Shown: positions 34,362-43,743, numbered from the stretch's first letter. The stretch: DNA of 64,000 nt from Microbaculum sp051390635 (GCF_051390635.1 NZ_JBPODT010000002.1:1-64000), one strand, 5' to 3'. The notes: a model not told the origin generated them from the letters alone. A program made the numbers and translations.

Positions 34362-37277
34362 ATGAGGCTCGGCAATTGCGTGAGCGAAAGGCTTGCGTGT
34401 GAGGAGTTCGTACCTTTGGAAGCGCAGGGACTTCGACCGGATGCGTCCGATCGCGCCGGGGCCTCGGCCCGTGCGCCCGGAACCGACGCGTCCGGAACCG
34501 ACGCACCCCGACCCGACGGGCGCGGAACCGACGCGGGCGGACGCGACATGAGCGGCGCCTGCGAAGGCGACGTCGGCAAGGTCGGCTGCGTCGGCGGCGA
34601 CGAAAACCGCATGCTGCTCGATTTCGCGGTGTCTCAGTCTCCCGCGGTTTTGTATCTCGGCGCCTTCACCAATTCCGACACAGTTCGCTTCGTCAGCTCC
34701 AACGCCCAGTCGGTGATCGGCTGGACGCCATCAGAGATGGTCGGCGCCGCCTCGATCTGGCGCGATCGCGTGCATCCCGACGATCTGCCCGGCTACGACG
34801 CCGCCGTCGATCGGGTCCAGAAAGACGGCGCGCTGAGCCAGGAATACCGGCTGCGGACGCCCGACGGCGACTACCGTTGGATGCGTGACCAGCAGCGGCT
34901 GACCACGCCCGGCGACCCTCGCGGCGAATATGTCGGCTGCATCATCGACATTACCGCGGAAAAGGATGCCGAGGCCGATCTGGTCCGCGCCGAGGCGATC
35001 CATCGCGCCATCGTCGATGCCGCGGTCGACTCCGTCATCACCACGGATCGCGACGGCCTGATCATCGATTTCAATCCCGCCGCCGAGGAAATGCTTGGCT
35101 ACCGCGCCCACGAGGCGGAGGGCGTGCTGCTTTGCGATCTGACCATGCCCGAGCCGGTGCGCGAGCGCCGCAGAAAGAGCTTCGCGGCCTACCGCAAGGG
35201 CGTTGCGGGCTCGACCATGCCCGATTGCTTCGAGACCGACGTTCTGCGTCGTGACGGCTCGACCTTTCCCGCCGAGATCCGCATGCGGCGCGTTCTGGCG
35301 GGCTCCGAAATGTTCGTCGTCACCGAGATCCGCGACCTGTCCGAGCGCGCCGAGGCCGAGGCGACCCACCGCCGTCTCACCCAGATGCTGCGCGATGCCG
35401 TCGACAGCCTTCCCGCCGGCTTCGCGATCTCGGATGCCGAGGAGCGCATCGTGCTGTGCAACGACGCGTTCGCCGAGCCGTACGGCGTCGACCCGGACGA
35501 ACTGATCGGGCTCGACCGGCACCAGCTTGTCCCACGGCTCTATCGCAAGCTGCGCCGCTTCAACGGCGTGAGCGTCGACGGCAGCGACCGCCACGCCGAG
35601 ATGGTCGCCGAGCGCCTGGGAAATCCCGACGTGGCGCCCTCCGAGCTCGAGATGAAGAATGGCGAATGGCGGCTCGTGTCGTCGTTCCCGACCGCCGACG
35701 GCGGCATGGTCACGATCCGCACCGATATCACCGCGCTGAAGCAGGCCGAGCAGGCCATGCACGCCTCCGAGTCGGTGATCCGCATGGCCGTCGAGGCCTG
35801 CCCGGTGCCGCTCGGCCTGGTGCGTGCCAACGATGGCATGATCATCTACGAGAGCCCGGCCTCCAAGGAGCTGTTCCGGCGGCCGCGCGCCGATAGCGAG
35901 AGCTACACGGCCGGCATCTTCGTCAGCCGCGAGGATCGCCAGCACTTCCTCGATACGCTGCGCGAGGACGGCGGCATCGACGGCTTCGAGGTGGAGCTGC
36001 GCCGGGCGGACGGCGAGCAGTTCTGGGGATCGATCTCGGCGAGCCTGATCGACTACAAGGGCCAGGATTGCGTCGTCACATCGGTCTACGATCTGACCGA
36101 GAAGCGCATCGTTCAGGAAGAGATGGCCCGCCAGCGCGAGGCGCTGCACCAGAGCGAGAAGCTGGCCGCGCTCGGCGAGCTGCTCGCGTCCGTCGCCCAC
36201 GAGCTCAACAATCCGCTCTCGGTGGTCGTCGGCCAGGCGCTGCTGCTCAAGGAAACCGCCAACGACAAGACGATCGCCGAGCGCGCCGCCAAGATCGGCG
36301 GGGCCGCCGACCGCTGCTCGCGCATCGTCCGCACCTTCCTCGCGATGGCCAGGCAGCAACCGATGGAGCGCCGTCCCGTCGACCTCAACCGGGTCGTCGA
36401 ACTCGCCATGGAGGTGACCGGCTATTCGCTGCGCGCCGCCGACATCGACGTGCGCCTGTCGCTGAGCCGCGAGTTGCCGATGGTCTGGGGCGACGCCGAC
36501 CAGCTCAATCAGGTACTGACCAACCTGATCCTCAACGCCCAGAAGGCGCTCGAGGGTTCGAAGGCCCCGCGCCGCGTCAAGATCATCACCAGCTATCGCG
36601 AGCAGACCCGCGAGCTGGTCCTCAAGATCAAGGACAACGGCCCCGGCATTCCCGAGCCTATCCGCTCGCGCATCTTCGAGCCGTTCTTCACCACCCGGCA
36701 GGTCGGCTCGGGCACCGGCATCGGCCTCGCCTTCTGCCATCGCATCATCACCACCCACGGCGGCACGATCTCGGTGGAAACGGGAAACGACGGCGGGGCC
36801 AGCTTCGTCATCCGGCTGCCCGTGACGCGCATGGGCACCGTTCCCGCCGAAGGCGATATCCCCCACGAGGCGGAAACCGCCAGGGCCGCCATCCTCGTCG
36901 TCGACGACGAGGTCGCGGTCGCCGAGATGCTGGCCGACATCCTCGAGGAGGACGGCCACAAGGTCGAGATCGCCCATTCCGGCAGCCAGGCGCTCGACCG
37001 GATCGAGCTGCGGGACTTCGACCTGGTGCTGTCGGACCTGCGCATGCCCGATATCGACGGTCCCGCCATGTTCGACGCCATCCGCGAAGCCCGCTCCGAG
37101 ATGGTGCCGCGCGTCGCCTTCATCACCGGCGACACGATGAGCGCGCGGATCCGCAGCTTCCTGCAGGAATCGGAGCGGCCCTACATCGAGAAGCCGATCG
37201 TCCCCCAGGACGTACGCGACCTCGTGCAGCAGATGCTGCGCGAAGCCGATCAGACGAGTGAGGAGACCGCATCATGA
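34362..37277 (+). CDS. Hybrid sensor histidine kinase with four PAS domains
   Basis: The 971-residue protein has no membrane segment, so it is probably cytoplasmic. Four PAS domains occupy about residues 85-590. A HisKA domain follows with the phosphorylated His613 (VAHELNNPLS), then a HATPase domain (ILNAQKAL, DNGPGIP, GTGIGLAF) and a C-terminal receiver with Asp892 (LSDLRMPDIDG). Residues 40-59 are imperfect pentapeptides (GTDAS, GTDAP, RPDGR, GTDAG) encoded by 15-bp repeats. The true start may be the ATG at 34548, after the repeats; no start has a strong ribosome site. It overlaps the next response regulator by 4 bp, and the receiver-cyclase lies upstream. Confidence 0.9.
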   Translation: MRLGNCVSERLACEEFVPLEAQGLRPDASDRAGASARAPGTDASGTDAPRPDGRGTDAGGRDMSGACEGDVGKVGCVGGDENRMLLDFAVSQSPAVLYLGAFTNSDTVRFVSSNAQSVIGWTPSEMVGAASIWRDRVHPDDLPGYDAAVDRVQKDGALSQEYRLRTPDGDYRWMRDQQRLTTPGDPRGEYVGCIIDITAEKDAEADLVRAEAIHRAIVDAAVDSVITTDRDGLIIDFNPAAEEMLGYRAHEAEGVLLCDLTMPEPVRERRRKSFAAYRKGVAGSTMPDCFETDVLRRDGSTFPAEIRMRRVLAGSEMFVVTEIRDLSERAEAEATHRRLTQMLRDAVDSLPAGFAISDAEERIVLCNDAFAEPYGVDPDELIGLDRHQLVPRLYRKLRRFNGVSVDGSDRHAEMVAERLGNPDVAPSELEMKNGEWRLVSSFPTADGGMVTIRTDITALKQAEQAMHASESVIRMAVEACPVPLGLVRANDGMIIYESPASKELFRRPRADSESYTAGIFVSREDRQHFLDTLREDGGIDGFEVELRRADGEQFWGSISASLIDYKGQDCVVTSVYDLTEKRIVQEEMARQREALHQSEKLAALGELLASVAHELNNPLSVVVGQALLLKETANDKTIAERAAKIGGAADRCSRIVRTFLAMARQQPMERRPVDLNRVVELAMEVTGYSLRAADIDVRLSLSRELPMVWGDADQLNQVLTNLILNAQKALEGSKAPRRVKIITSYREQTRELVLKIKDNGPGIPEPIRSRIFEPFFTTRQVGSGTGIGLAFCHRIITTHGGTISVETGNDGGASFVIRLPVTRMGTVPAEGDIPHEAETARAAILVVDDEVAVAEMLADILEEDGHKVEIAHSGSQALDRIELRDFDLVLSDLRMPDIDGPAMFDAIREARSEMVPRVAFITGDTMSARIRSFLQESERPYIEKPIVPQDVRDLVQQMLREADQTSEETAS

Positions 37278-38044
37278 TGACCGGACTGGAGATCGCGGCG
37301 ACGCCGCGCTCGGCCATGCTCGCGCCGGCAGCCATGCAGCACATCGCTGTCGTCGACGACGAGGCCGATATCCGCGACACTGTCGGCGAGTACCTGGAAC
37401 TGAAGGGCTTCCGCGTGACCCGCTGCGACGGCGGCGCCACGCTGCGCGCCCTACTCGAGACCGATACCGTCGATCTGGTGCTGCTCGACGTCGCCATGCC
37501 CGAGGAGGACGGTCTGTCGATCGCCCGCCACCTCAGCGCCAATACCGATGTCGCCTTCGTCATGGTGACGGCGGCCGGCGAGGTGGTCGACCGCATCGTC
37601 GGGCTGGAACTCGGCGCCGACGACTATCTGGCCAAGCCCGTCGACCTGCGCGAACTGCTCGCCCGCATCAAGACGGTGCTGCGCCGGGGTGCCCGGCGGG
37701 CCGCGAAGAGCGGCACCGATGCCGTCGAGACGCCGCAGCAGGTGAAGTTCGGCAACTGCACGCTGGATACCGACGCGCATCGCCTGAGCGGGCCGGACGG
37801 CGCCGACATTCCGATCACGGCGATGGAGTTCGACCTGCTCAGGGCCTTCGCGGAGCATCCCAACCGGGTGCTCAGCCGCGACCAGTTGCTCGACATGGCC
37901 CACAACCGCGGCTGGGAGCCGTTCGATCGCTCGATCGACATCCGCATCGCCCGGCTGCGCCGCAAGGTCGAGTCAAACCCGGCCAAGCCGCAGGTCATCA
38001 GGACCGTGCGCGGCGCCGGCTACATGTTCGCGCTGGCCGGATAG
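37274..38044 (+). CDS. OmpR-family response regulator
   Basis: The 256-residue DNA-binding regulator has a receiver domain (about residues 22-140, phospho-acceptor Asp72 in LLDVAMPEEDG, Lys in YLAKPVDL) and an OmpR/PhoB winged helix (about 155-255, ending with the recognition block RLRRKVESNPAKPQVIRTVRGAGYMF). The ATG overlaps the kinase stop, so kinase and regulator are translated together and are almost certainly a cognate pair. The first 20 residues are an unusual hydrophobic extension. Target genes are unknown. Confidence 0.92.
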   Translation: MMTGLEIAATPRSAMLAPAAMQHIAVVDDEADIRDTVGEYLELKGFRVTRCDGGATLRALLETDTVDLVLLDVAMPEEDGLSIARHLSANTDVAFVMVTAAGEVVDRIVGLELGADDYLAKPVDLRELLARIKTVLRRGARRAAKSGTDAVETPQQVKFGNCTLDTDAHRLSGPDGADIPITAMEFDLLRAFAEHPNRVLSRDQLLDMAHNRGWEPFDRSIDIRIARLRRKVESNPAKPQVIRTVRGAGYMFALAG

Positions 38045-38117
38045 CCGCCCGGCTGTTACCGCGCAGAAACAAAGTCGCGCGTTTCGGACATCCGACCGAA
38101 ACCTCGGTCTACGAAAA

Positions 38118-38150
38118 ACGCCCCGGTAATTGCCGGGGCGTCTTCGTTTT
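38118..38150 (+). terminator. Rho-independent terminator after the two-component operon
   Basis: ACGCCCCGG (38118-38126) and CCGGGGCGT (38133-38141) form a perfect 9-bp stem with a 6-nt loop. A T-rich tail (CTTCGTTTT) follows. It lies about 75 bp after the regulator stop and just before the sulfhydrylase gene. Confidence 0.8.
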
Positions 38151-38192
38151 CGGGGCGCCCGTTCTCCGCCCAAGAAAATGAAGGGAACCGCT

Positions 38193-39503
38193 ATGACCAC
38201 CATGAAGCCCGAGACGCTGGCGATTCATGCCGGCTATCGCAAGGACCCCGCGACCAACGCCGTCGCCGTGCCGATCTATCAGACCACGTCCTACGAGTTC
38301 GACTCGACCGGCCATGCCGAGCGTCTGTTCTCGCTCCAGGAGCTGGGCAATATCTACACCCGCATCATGAACCCGACGACGGCCGTGTTCGAGGAGCGCA
38401 TGGCGGCCCTCGAGGGCGGCGCCGCGGCGCTGGCCGTCAGTTCCGGCCAGGCGGCCTCCGCCCTGGCGATCCTGAACATCGCCCGCGCCGGCGACAACGT
38501 GGTCTCCTCGACCGACCTGTATGGCGGCACCTGGAATATGTTCGCCAACACGCTGAAGGCGATGGGCATCGAGGTGCGCTTCGTCGATCCCGCCGATCCG
38601 GAGGCGTTCCGCCGGGCGACCGACGATCACACCCGCGCCTACTACGCCGAGACGCTGCCCAATCCGAAGCTGATCGCCTTTCCGATCAAGGAGGTGGCCG
38701 CCATCGGCGACGAACTCGGCGTGCCGCTGATCATGGACAACACCGCCGCGCCGGTGATGTGCCGTCCGATCGACCACGGCGCCCACATCGTCGTCTACTC
38801 CACCACCAAGTATGTCGGCGGCCACGGCACCTCGATCGGCGGCATCATCATCGATTCCGGCCGCTTCGACTGGGAGAAGCACGCCGATCGCTTCCCGATG
38901 CTCAACCAGCCGGACCCGAGCTATCACGGCGCGGTGTGGACCGAGGCCGTCAAGCCGCTGGGGCCGATCGCCTACATCCTCAAGGCCCGCGTCACCCTGC
39001 AGCGCGACCTCGGCGCCTCGGTCAGCCCGTTCAACGCCTTCCAGTTCATCCAGGGGCTTGAGACGCTGCCGCTGAGGATGCGCGAGCACTGCCGCAACGC
39101 CGAGGCGGTCGCCGAGCATCTGGCCAAGCATCCCGCCGTCTCGACCGTTATCTTCCCCGGCCGGATGACCGGCGAGGCGCGCCGGCGCGCCGACGCGGTG
39201 TTCACCGGCGGCTATGGCGGTCTGGTCGGCTTCGAGCTGGCCGGCGGCATGGAGGCCGGCCAGCGCTTCATCGACGCGCTCGAGCTGATCTACCACGTCG
39301 CCAATATCGGCGACACGCGGACGCTGGCGATCCATCCCGCCTCGACGACGCACCAGCAATTGACGCCCGAGGAGCAGCATGCAGCCGGCGTCACGCCGGG
39401 CTACGTGCGCCTGTCGGTGGGCATCGAGCATATCGACGACATTCTGGCCGATCTCGATCAGGCCCTGGATGCGGCGACCTCGGGTCAGGCCCGCGCGGCC
39501 TGA
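38193..39503 (+). CDS. metY: O-acetylhomoserine sulfhydrylase (Cys/Met metabolism PLP enzyme)
   Basis: This PLP enzyme of the Cys/Met metabolism family has 436 residues and makes homocysteine from O-acetylhomoserine and sulfide. Motifs are PIYQTTSYEF (N-terminus), SSGQAAS (phosphate binding), MDNTAAPVMCRP and the PLP Lys in STTKYVGGHG. The C-terminal RLSVGIEHIDDIL is typical of the family, and the length fits MetY (about 430) better than cystathionine enzymes (about 390). The start at 38193 follows AAGGGA. It is monocistronic between two terminators. Confidence 0.88.
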   Translation: MTTMKPETLAIHAGYRKDPATNAVAVPIYQTTSYEFDSTGHAERLFSLQELGNIYTRIMNPTTAVFEERMAALEGGAAALAVSSGQAASALAILNIARAGDNVVSSTDLYGGTWNMFANTLKAMGIEVRFVDPADPEAFRRATDDHTRAYYAETLPNPKLIAFPIKEVAAIGDELGVPLIMDNTAAPVMCRPIDHGAHIVVYSTTKYVGGHGTSIGGIIIDSGRFDWEKHADRFPMLNQPDPSYHGAVWTEAVKPLGPIAYILKARVTLQRDLGASVSPFNAFQFIQGLETLPLRMREHCRNAEAVAEHLAKHPAVSTVIFPGRMTGEARRRADAVFTGGYGGLVGFELAGGMEAGQRFIDALELIYHVANIGDTRTLAIHPASTTHQQLTPEEQHAAGVTPGYVRLSVGIEHIDDILADLDQALDAATSGQARAA

Positions 39504-39515
39504 TCCGTCCTGTGG

Positions 39516-39598
39516 CCCGGACCGTCGGCGTCGGAATGCGCATCGCGACGCCGCCTGCCGCCGGACGGTCCGGGCTTCCATCCGGGGCTTCCCCGGAT
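39516..39598. terminator. Hairpins between convergent genes
   Basis: CCCGGACCGTC (39516-39526) pairs with GACGGTCCGGG (39564-39574). Directly after it ATCCGGGG (39580-39587) and CCCCGGAT (39591-39598) form a short-looped hairpin followed by TT. Lying between metY (rightward) and the phosphoesterase (leftward), they may serve both directions. T-runs are short. Confidence 0.5.
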
Positions 39599-39642
39599 TT
39601 CGGGACCCCGTTGCCCAAGCCGGTCGGATGGCCGGCCAGCGC

Positions 39643-42177
39643 CTAGCCGTCCGGCGCCGACAACGGCACGACGAACTCAACGGGCGCGCCGGGATCGCCT
39701 GACGCCCAGCCCTCCGGCGAAATCTGCAGATCGACGCGCGGCACCGGCCCGTCGACGCCGTGGAGCGCGAACACGACCCGGTTGCGCGACCGCTCGACCC
39801 GCACCTCCATGAAGCTCTGGAAGAACGGCGCGTTGTTGAAGTCGAACATGCCCGACAGGGTCTCGATCTGGATCGGCCAGGCGCCGAACCGCTTGATCCA
39901 TTGCCAGAACGGCTGCTTCCAGGCCGGCGTCTCCTCGTCGAGCTTGAGCCGGATCGCCGCGCGGCTGGGATAGAAGCCCCAGGTCCGTGCCGGCGGATCG
40001 TCCGGCCAGGCCAGTGCCCCGCCGATGCTCAGATAGGCGCCCCCGCCGCCGTTGACGAAATGGTGGATCGGGTCTTCGCCCGGCGCCGTCTCCTCGGCGT
40101 AGTACTCGAAGGTGTGCGTGTCGCCGGCCATCAGGACGCGCGCGCCGGCATCCTCCAGCATGGCGTACAGGGCCGCGAAGTCCGCATCGCCGAGGCTGGT
40201 GTCGACGCCGGCGGCATAGCGCGGGTGACCGACGATCGCCATCAGGAACTTGCCGCGCGACCTTGCGAGCGCCGCTTCGAGCCAGGCCCGCTGCCGCGGA
40301 TCGATCGTGCGCCGGATGCCGGTATCGACGGCGACGATGGCGAAGTCCGGCGTCTGGATCTCGAAGAAGGCGCCGCGCTGATGGTCGTTGTCGATACGGT
40401 AGAGCGTGCGCAGCCGTTCGGCGCGGTCCAGCAGCCGGTCGATCCGGCTCCTGTCCGTCGAAGTCAGGTTCATGTCGGCGTCGGCGCGCGCCGACAGCGA
40501 CAGGCGCGCCGCCTTCGGCTCGAGGAAGTTGGCGTTGAAGCCCTCCAGCGCGTCGAACCAGTCGTGGTTGCCCGGAATGGCGTAGATCGGTTTGGTGAAG
40601 CCCTTGAACGGCATGTAGAAATTGGCCTCGTAGTCGACCATCGCGCCGGCCGGATAGATCACGTCCGAGGAGATCACCAGGAACTTCACGTCGTCGCGCC
40701 GGCCAAGGTCGAGATACCGGTCGACCAGCGAATACTGCGACGGGTCGCCTTCACCGGTATCGCCGATGACGATGAAGCTGAAGTCGCCTTCGTCGATGCC
40801 GGGCGGATGCACCGCGAACAGCCCGTCGCGATCGCCCGGATAGGCGCGTTCCACCGCATCGATCATCCGCTCCCGCCAGATGTCGACGCGCAGCTCCGTC
40901 ACCTTCTGATAGAAGGCGCTCGCCCAGCTTTCGGTGTTGAAGTACCAGCTGAAGCCCCAGATCGGATTGACGGCGGCGAACAGGATGGCGAGGGGCAGCC
41001 CCAGCCGGATGGCAAGCCCGAAAGTGGCCGGCAGCGAGGCCCGCGCCTCCCGCAGCATGGCCGAGAAGGCGAAGCGGGCGTCTGTCCAGGCCCGCAGCAG
41101 CCGGCGCGGCAAGGGCGCCATTTGCCGGTCCTCGCCGGCGATCCTCAGGCGCCACGCCTTGCGCTCCAGCGGCCGGCTGACCCGCCGCCAGAGGAGGCGC
41201 AGGGGCAGGATCACGAGCGCTCCGAGCCCGACCGCCATGATGATGTCGCCGAAGGTGGCGACGAACGGCGAGGCGATGCCGAGCCAGGTGTCGGTGGTTC
41301 GCATCCGCGCGACATGGGTGAAGAACAGCACGAGGCCGATGGTCGCCAGCCAGTAGACGTCGGCGCGCCGCGTCGCTGGCGCGCTCCGGGCAAGGCGCGC
41401 GCGCGTTTGCGCGAACAGGGCCTGCGGGCCGAGAGCGAGCCCCGGGTCCGGATGGACGTCCAGCCCCCGGTCGGTTTCCGCCGCCGTCGGCACCGTCGGC
41501 GAAGCCAGCAGGCGCCAGCCCGCCATCGCCGTGTAGCCGGCGATCGCCACCCCGATCGCGGCGTCGACGCTGACCGCCTTCCATAGCAGCCAGCCGGCCG
41601 CGGCCAGCGCCAGGCTGGAGGCGCCATTGACCGCGAGCACCGTGCGCGACCGGCCTGGCGCCCCGCGCGACAGCGCCTGGCCGAGCTTCACGACACCGTC
41701 CAGCACCAGGACGCCGATCAGGAGCACGACGATTCCGGTGACGACCAGTCCGGGGCTCACATACAGGAGAAACGTGACCGCAAGCGCCAGGAGGCCGGAG
41801 GCGTAGGCCGCCGGGCGCGACCTGAGCGCCGGGTTGGCGATCGTCGAATAGAGGTCGGTCAGCCCGACGGCGAACGGAAGCAGGCCGAGGAATTGCAGCG
41901 ACCATGTGCCGGTCGCAAGCGGTGCGGCGAGCGCCACGACGCTGATGGCGATCAGCCCGATCCCGATGCTGGCGCGCGTCAGGCGGACATGCCAGCGCCG
42001 TCCTGACGAACGCGCGCGTCCGGTTTCATCGTTCGGTGCGCCACCTTCTGGCACCTGACCCACCCCCGGTCCATATCGGAGGGGCCATCCCGCCGGCCCC
42101 TCTTGCGACTCTGGCACGCGACGGGGAAATGGCAAGCCGGGTCGGCCACTCCGGGATGAACCTGCCGCTTTCACCAT
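39643..42177 (-). CDS. Membrane-anchored metallophosphoesterase
   Basis: The N-terminal half (about residues 60-430) has eight or nine hydrophobic helices, the first part resembling HdeD-like repeats. The C-terminal half (about 470-760) is a calcineurin-like phosphoesterase. Metal-site motifs are IGDTGEGD, SSDVIYPAG (a Gly-Asp is more usual at this second motif), PGNHDWF, VGHPRYA and AGDTHTFEYY. A beta-rich tail of about 80 residues ends the protein. The 844-residue frame begins at an ATG without ribosome site; a GTG about 40 codons in (MPEGGAP) is an alternative start. Substrate unknown; which side of the membrane the catalytic half faces is not clear. Confidence 0.82.
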   Translation of the reverse strand: MVKAAGSSRSGRPGLPFPRRVPESQEGPAGWPLRYGPGVGQVPEGGAPNDETGRARSSGRRWHVRLTRASIGIGLIAISVVALAAPLATGTWSLQFLGLLPFAVGLTDLYSTIANPALRSRPAAYASGLLALAVTFLLYVSPGLVVTGIVVLLIGVLVLDGVVKLGQALSRGAPGRSRTVLAVNGASSLALAAAGWLLWKAVSVDAAIGVAIAGYTAMAGWRLLASPTVPTAAETDRGLDVHPDPGLALGPQALFAQTRARLARSAPATRRADVYWLATIGLVLFFTHVARMRTTDTWLGIASPFVATFGDIIMAVGLGALVILPLRLLWRRVSRPLERKAWRLRIAGEDRQMAPLPRRLLRAWTDARFAFSAMLREARASLPATFGLAIRLGLPLAILFAAVNPIWGFSWYFNTESWASAFYQKVTELRVDIWRERMIDAVERAYPGDRDGLFAVHPPGIDEGDFSFIVIGDTGEGDPSQYSLVDRYLDLGRRDDVKFLVISSDVIYPAGAMVDYEANFYMPFKGFTKPIYAIPGNHDWFDALEGFNANFLEPKAARLSLSARADADMNLTSTDRSRIDRLLDRAERLRTLYRIDNDHQRGAFFEIQTPDFAIVAVDTGIRRTIDPRQRAWLEAALARSRGKFLMAIVGHPRYAAGVDTSLGDADFAALYAMLEDAGARVLMAGDTHTFEYYAEETAPGEDPIHHFVNGGGGAYLSIGGALAWPDDPPARTWGFYPSRAAIRLKLDEETPAWKQPFWQWIKRFGAWPIQIETLSGMFDFNNAPFFQSFMEVRVERSRNRVVFALHGVDGPVPRVDLQISPEGWASGDPGAPVEFVVPLSAPDG

Positions 42178-42289
42178 GCCTGATTACTTAACCTGACAGG
42201 TATTTTTGGATTAACAGGCAATTAACCGCATGGTTTTGTTCGCCGCTCGTCCGACCGGTTCTGTCGCCTGATATCAGGACTTGGCGCGG

Positions 42290-42535
42290 ATGTGCTTGCG
42301 GCTGCCGCTCGGGCAGGGGGCCGTCTTGCTTTTCGGTGTGATGGTCGCGGCCAATGCAGCCCTTGCAGGCCCGACGACCACCCGGGTCGAAAGCACGCTG
42401 ACCCCCAGCGCTGTGGGCCAGGAAGTGACCTTCACCGCCACGCTAGCCACCGGCGGCTTGGCCATCACCTGGACGGGCGAGGCCGCCGGCAAGGGGCGCG
42501 ACGACATCTATGGCGCGATCGTTCCGCGCGACTGA
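42290..42535 (+). CDS. Small secreted protein with an Ig-like repeat fragment
   Basis: The 81-residue product starts with a signal peptide (about residues 1-26, ending ALAG) followed by TRVESTLTPSAVGQEVTFT, the opening strand pattern of bacterial Ig-like (Big_3-type) domains. It stops after about 55 mature residues, before the domain is complete. It may be the remnant of a longer surface protein or a true short form. A palindrome ACCTG-A-CAGGT (42191-42201) and AT-rich DNA precede it. Confidence 0.5.
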   Translation: MCLRLPLGQGAVLLFGVMVAANAALAGPTTTRVESTLTPSAVGQEVTFTATLATGGLAITWTGEAAGKGRDDIYGAIVPRD

Positions 42536-42619
42536 CCGATGAGGCATTGGATCGCGCAGGCCCGGCGGGGCGATCGATGGCCGCCGCGCCCCGCGCCACG
42601 CCCGACCCGAAGCGCCGCA

Positions 42620-42952
42620 TTACGGCCGCGCCGGATATTGGCCGTCGTAGGCGATGCAGCGGATGAGCGTCTTCTCGTTGACGTCGACCTCGGGCTTCAG
42701 CATCGGCAGCGCGAAGGTCCGCCGGCCGTCGCCGCCGAATTTGTTGGCGAAGAGGCTGAACAGCTTCACGTAGACGCCGCCGACCGGGAGGAGGCGTCCG
42801 TCCGCCGGCAGGAAGTCTCTCGGACACCAGTCAGCGGCGAAGGTCCGGACCTCCCCGACGATCGGGTCGGCGGATTGGGCGTGTGCGGTGGTCGCGCCGG
42901 CGAGGGGGCTCGCGCCGGCGAGGCTCGCGACGATCAGGGCTCTGATCTTCAT
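42620..42952 (-). CDS. Secreted protein with a phage tail-collar-like domain
   Basis: The 110-residue protein has a signal peptide (about residues 1-26, AHAQ) followed by the tail-collar pattern: G-VRTFA, PRDFLPADGRLLPV, LFSLFANKFGGDGRRTFALPML. The GGDG-TFALP block is the hallmark of phage tail collar domains and the microcystin-dependent protein family. Normally these proteins are about 170 or more residues without a signal peptide, so this is a shortened, exported version. Function unknown. No other phage genes lie nearby. Confidence 0.7.
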   Translation of the reverse strand: MKIRALIVASLAGASPLAGATTAHAQSADPIVGEVRTFAADWCPRDFLPADGRLLPVGGVYVKLFSLFANKFGGDGRRTFALPMLKPEVDVNEKTLIRCIAYDGQYPARP

Positions 42953-43059
42953 GGTTCATTCCTTGTGTCACGGCCGCCGCGGGCGGGCGTCCGACAGGGG
43001 GCACCCGATGCTGGCCTACGATGCGGGCCAACGATGTGCGGCATACGATGGGGGGAGCG

Positions 43060-43518
43060 TCAGTCTCGATAGATGGCTTTGACTGGCACCGAGCAGTCCG
43101 GAAAATTCAGGCGGAACGTGGACTTGAGACGCCCCGCGCGCCACGAATAGCGCTCCTTGTAGTTCGAGAAGGTCGGCTGCCGTACGCCTTTCGGGAGATC
43201 GCGCGCGAAATCGAAGTGCAAGGTGCCGGTCGTCGCGGTCTTGAACTTGAGCCGGGCCATCCCGGAAACCGCGTAGAAGGCGTTTTCGTTTTGATAGCTC
43301 ACGTCGTCCAACGACACATTGACCGCTTTGCGGCCTTCGACCTCGAACGTCGAGGGGCCTGAAGCGACGGCGCACCAGCCCGTCTCCGACCGCGCGGCCG
43401 TTGCCGCCGTGGTGCCGTTGAGAAGGACGTTCTTGGGTGCGCCGGATTCCGCCGTTGCCGCTGTCGCCGACGGCAGCAGCAGCGCAAGCGCGAGACTGAT
43501 CGTGTGAATGCGATTCAT
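43060..43518 (-). CDS. Secreted protein of unknown function
   Basis: The product is 152 residues with a signal peptide (about residues 1-23, cleavage near TAE). The mature part has two Cys residues (in GWCAVAS and FPDCSVP) that could form a disulfide, and is otherwise beta-rich. The ATG at 43518 is chosen because the signal peptide then begins at the N-terminus; an earlier ATG at 43551 would put 11 residues before it. I recognise no family. Confidence 0.6.
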   Translation of the reverse strand: MNRIHTISLALALLLPSATAATAESGAPKNVLLNGTTAATAARSETGWCAVASGPSTFEVEGRKAVNVSLDDVSYQNENAFYAVSGMARLKFKTATTGTLHFDFARDLPKGVRQPTFSNYKERYSWRAGRLKSTFRLNFPDCSVPVKAIYRD

Positions 43519-43743
43519 GGTGGATTTGTCTGAGCGGTTGGTGAGGAACACGGGTGGAATGAAGGTGCCGTATCGGCAGGTGGGACGGCGAAACTAGCCG
43601 GGAAGGGTAAATCGGACGTCACCGCGATCGCGCCGCGTCGATTGCCCGGCGGAGGGTTTCGGAAATGGCGGGGGACCACCGTCTTGCGGACGGGGCGGAC
43701 GCTGCCCAAATAGCCGGTCGTCGTTCCCGCCCGAAAGCCCTCC

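Noticed and set aside
34731..36977. 748-codon open frame on the minus strand inside the hybrid kinase gene
   Set aside because: Antisense of the PAS/kinase coding sequence; no motif or ribosome site.
39760..41586. 608-codon plus-strand frame opposite the phosphoesterase
   Set aside because: Shadow frame; the opposite strand has complete metallophosphoesterase motifs.
42620..42952. Prophage remnant suggested by the tail-collar domain
   Set aside because: The protein has a signal peptide and no other phage gene lies within several kilobases.
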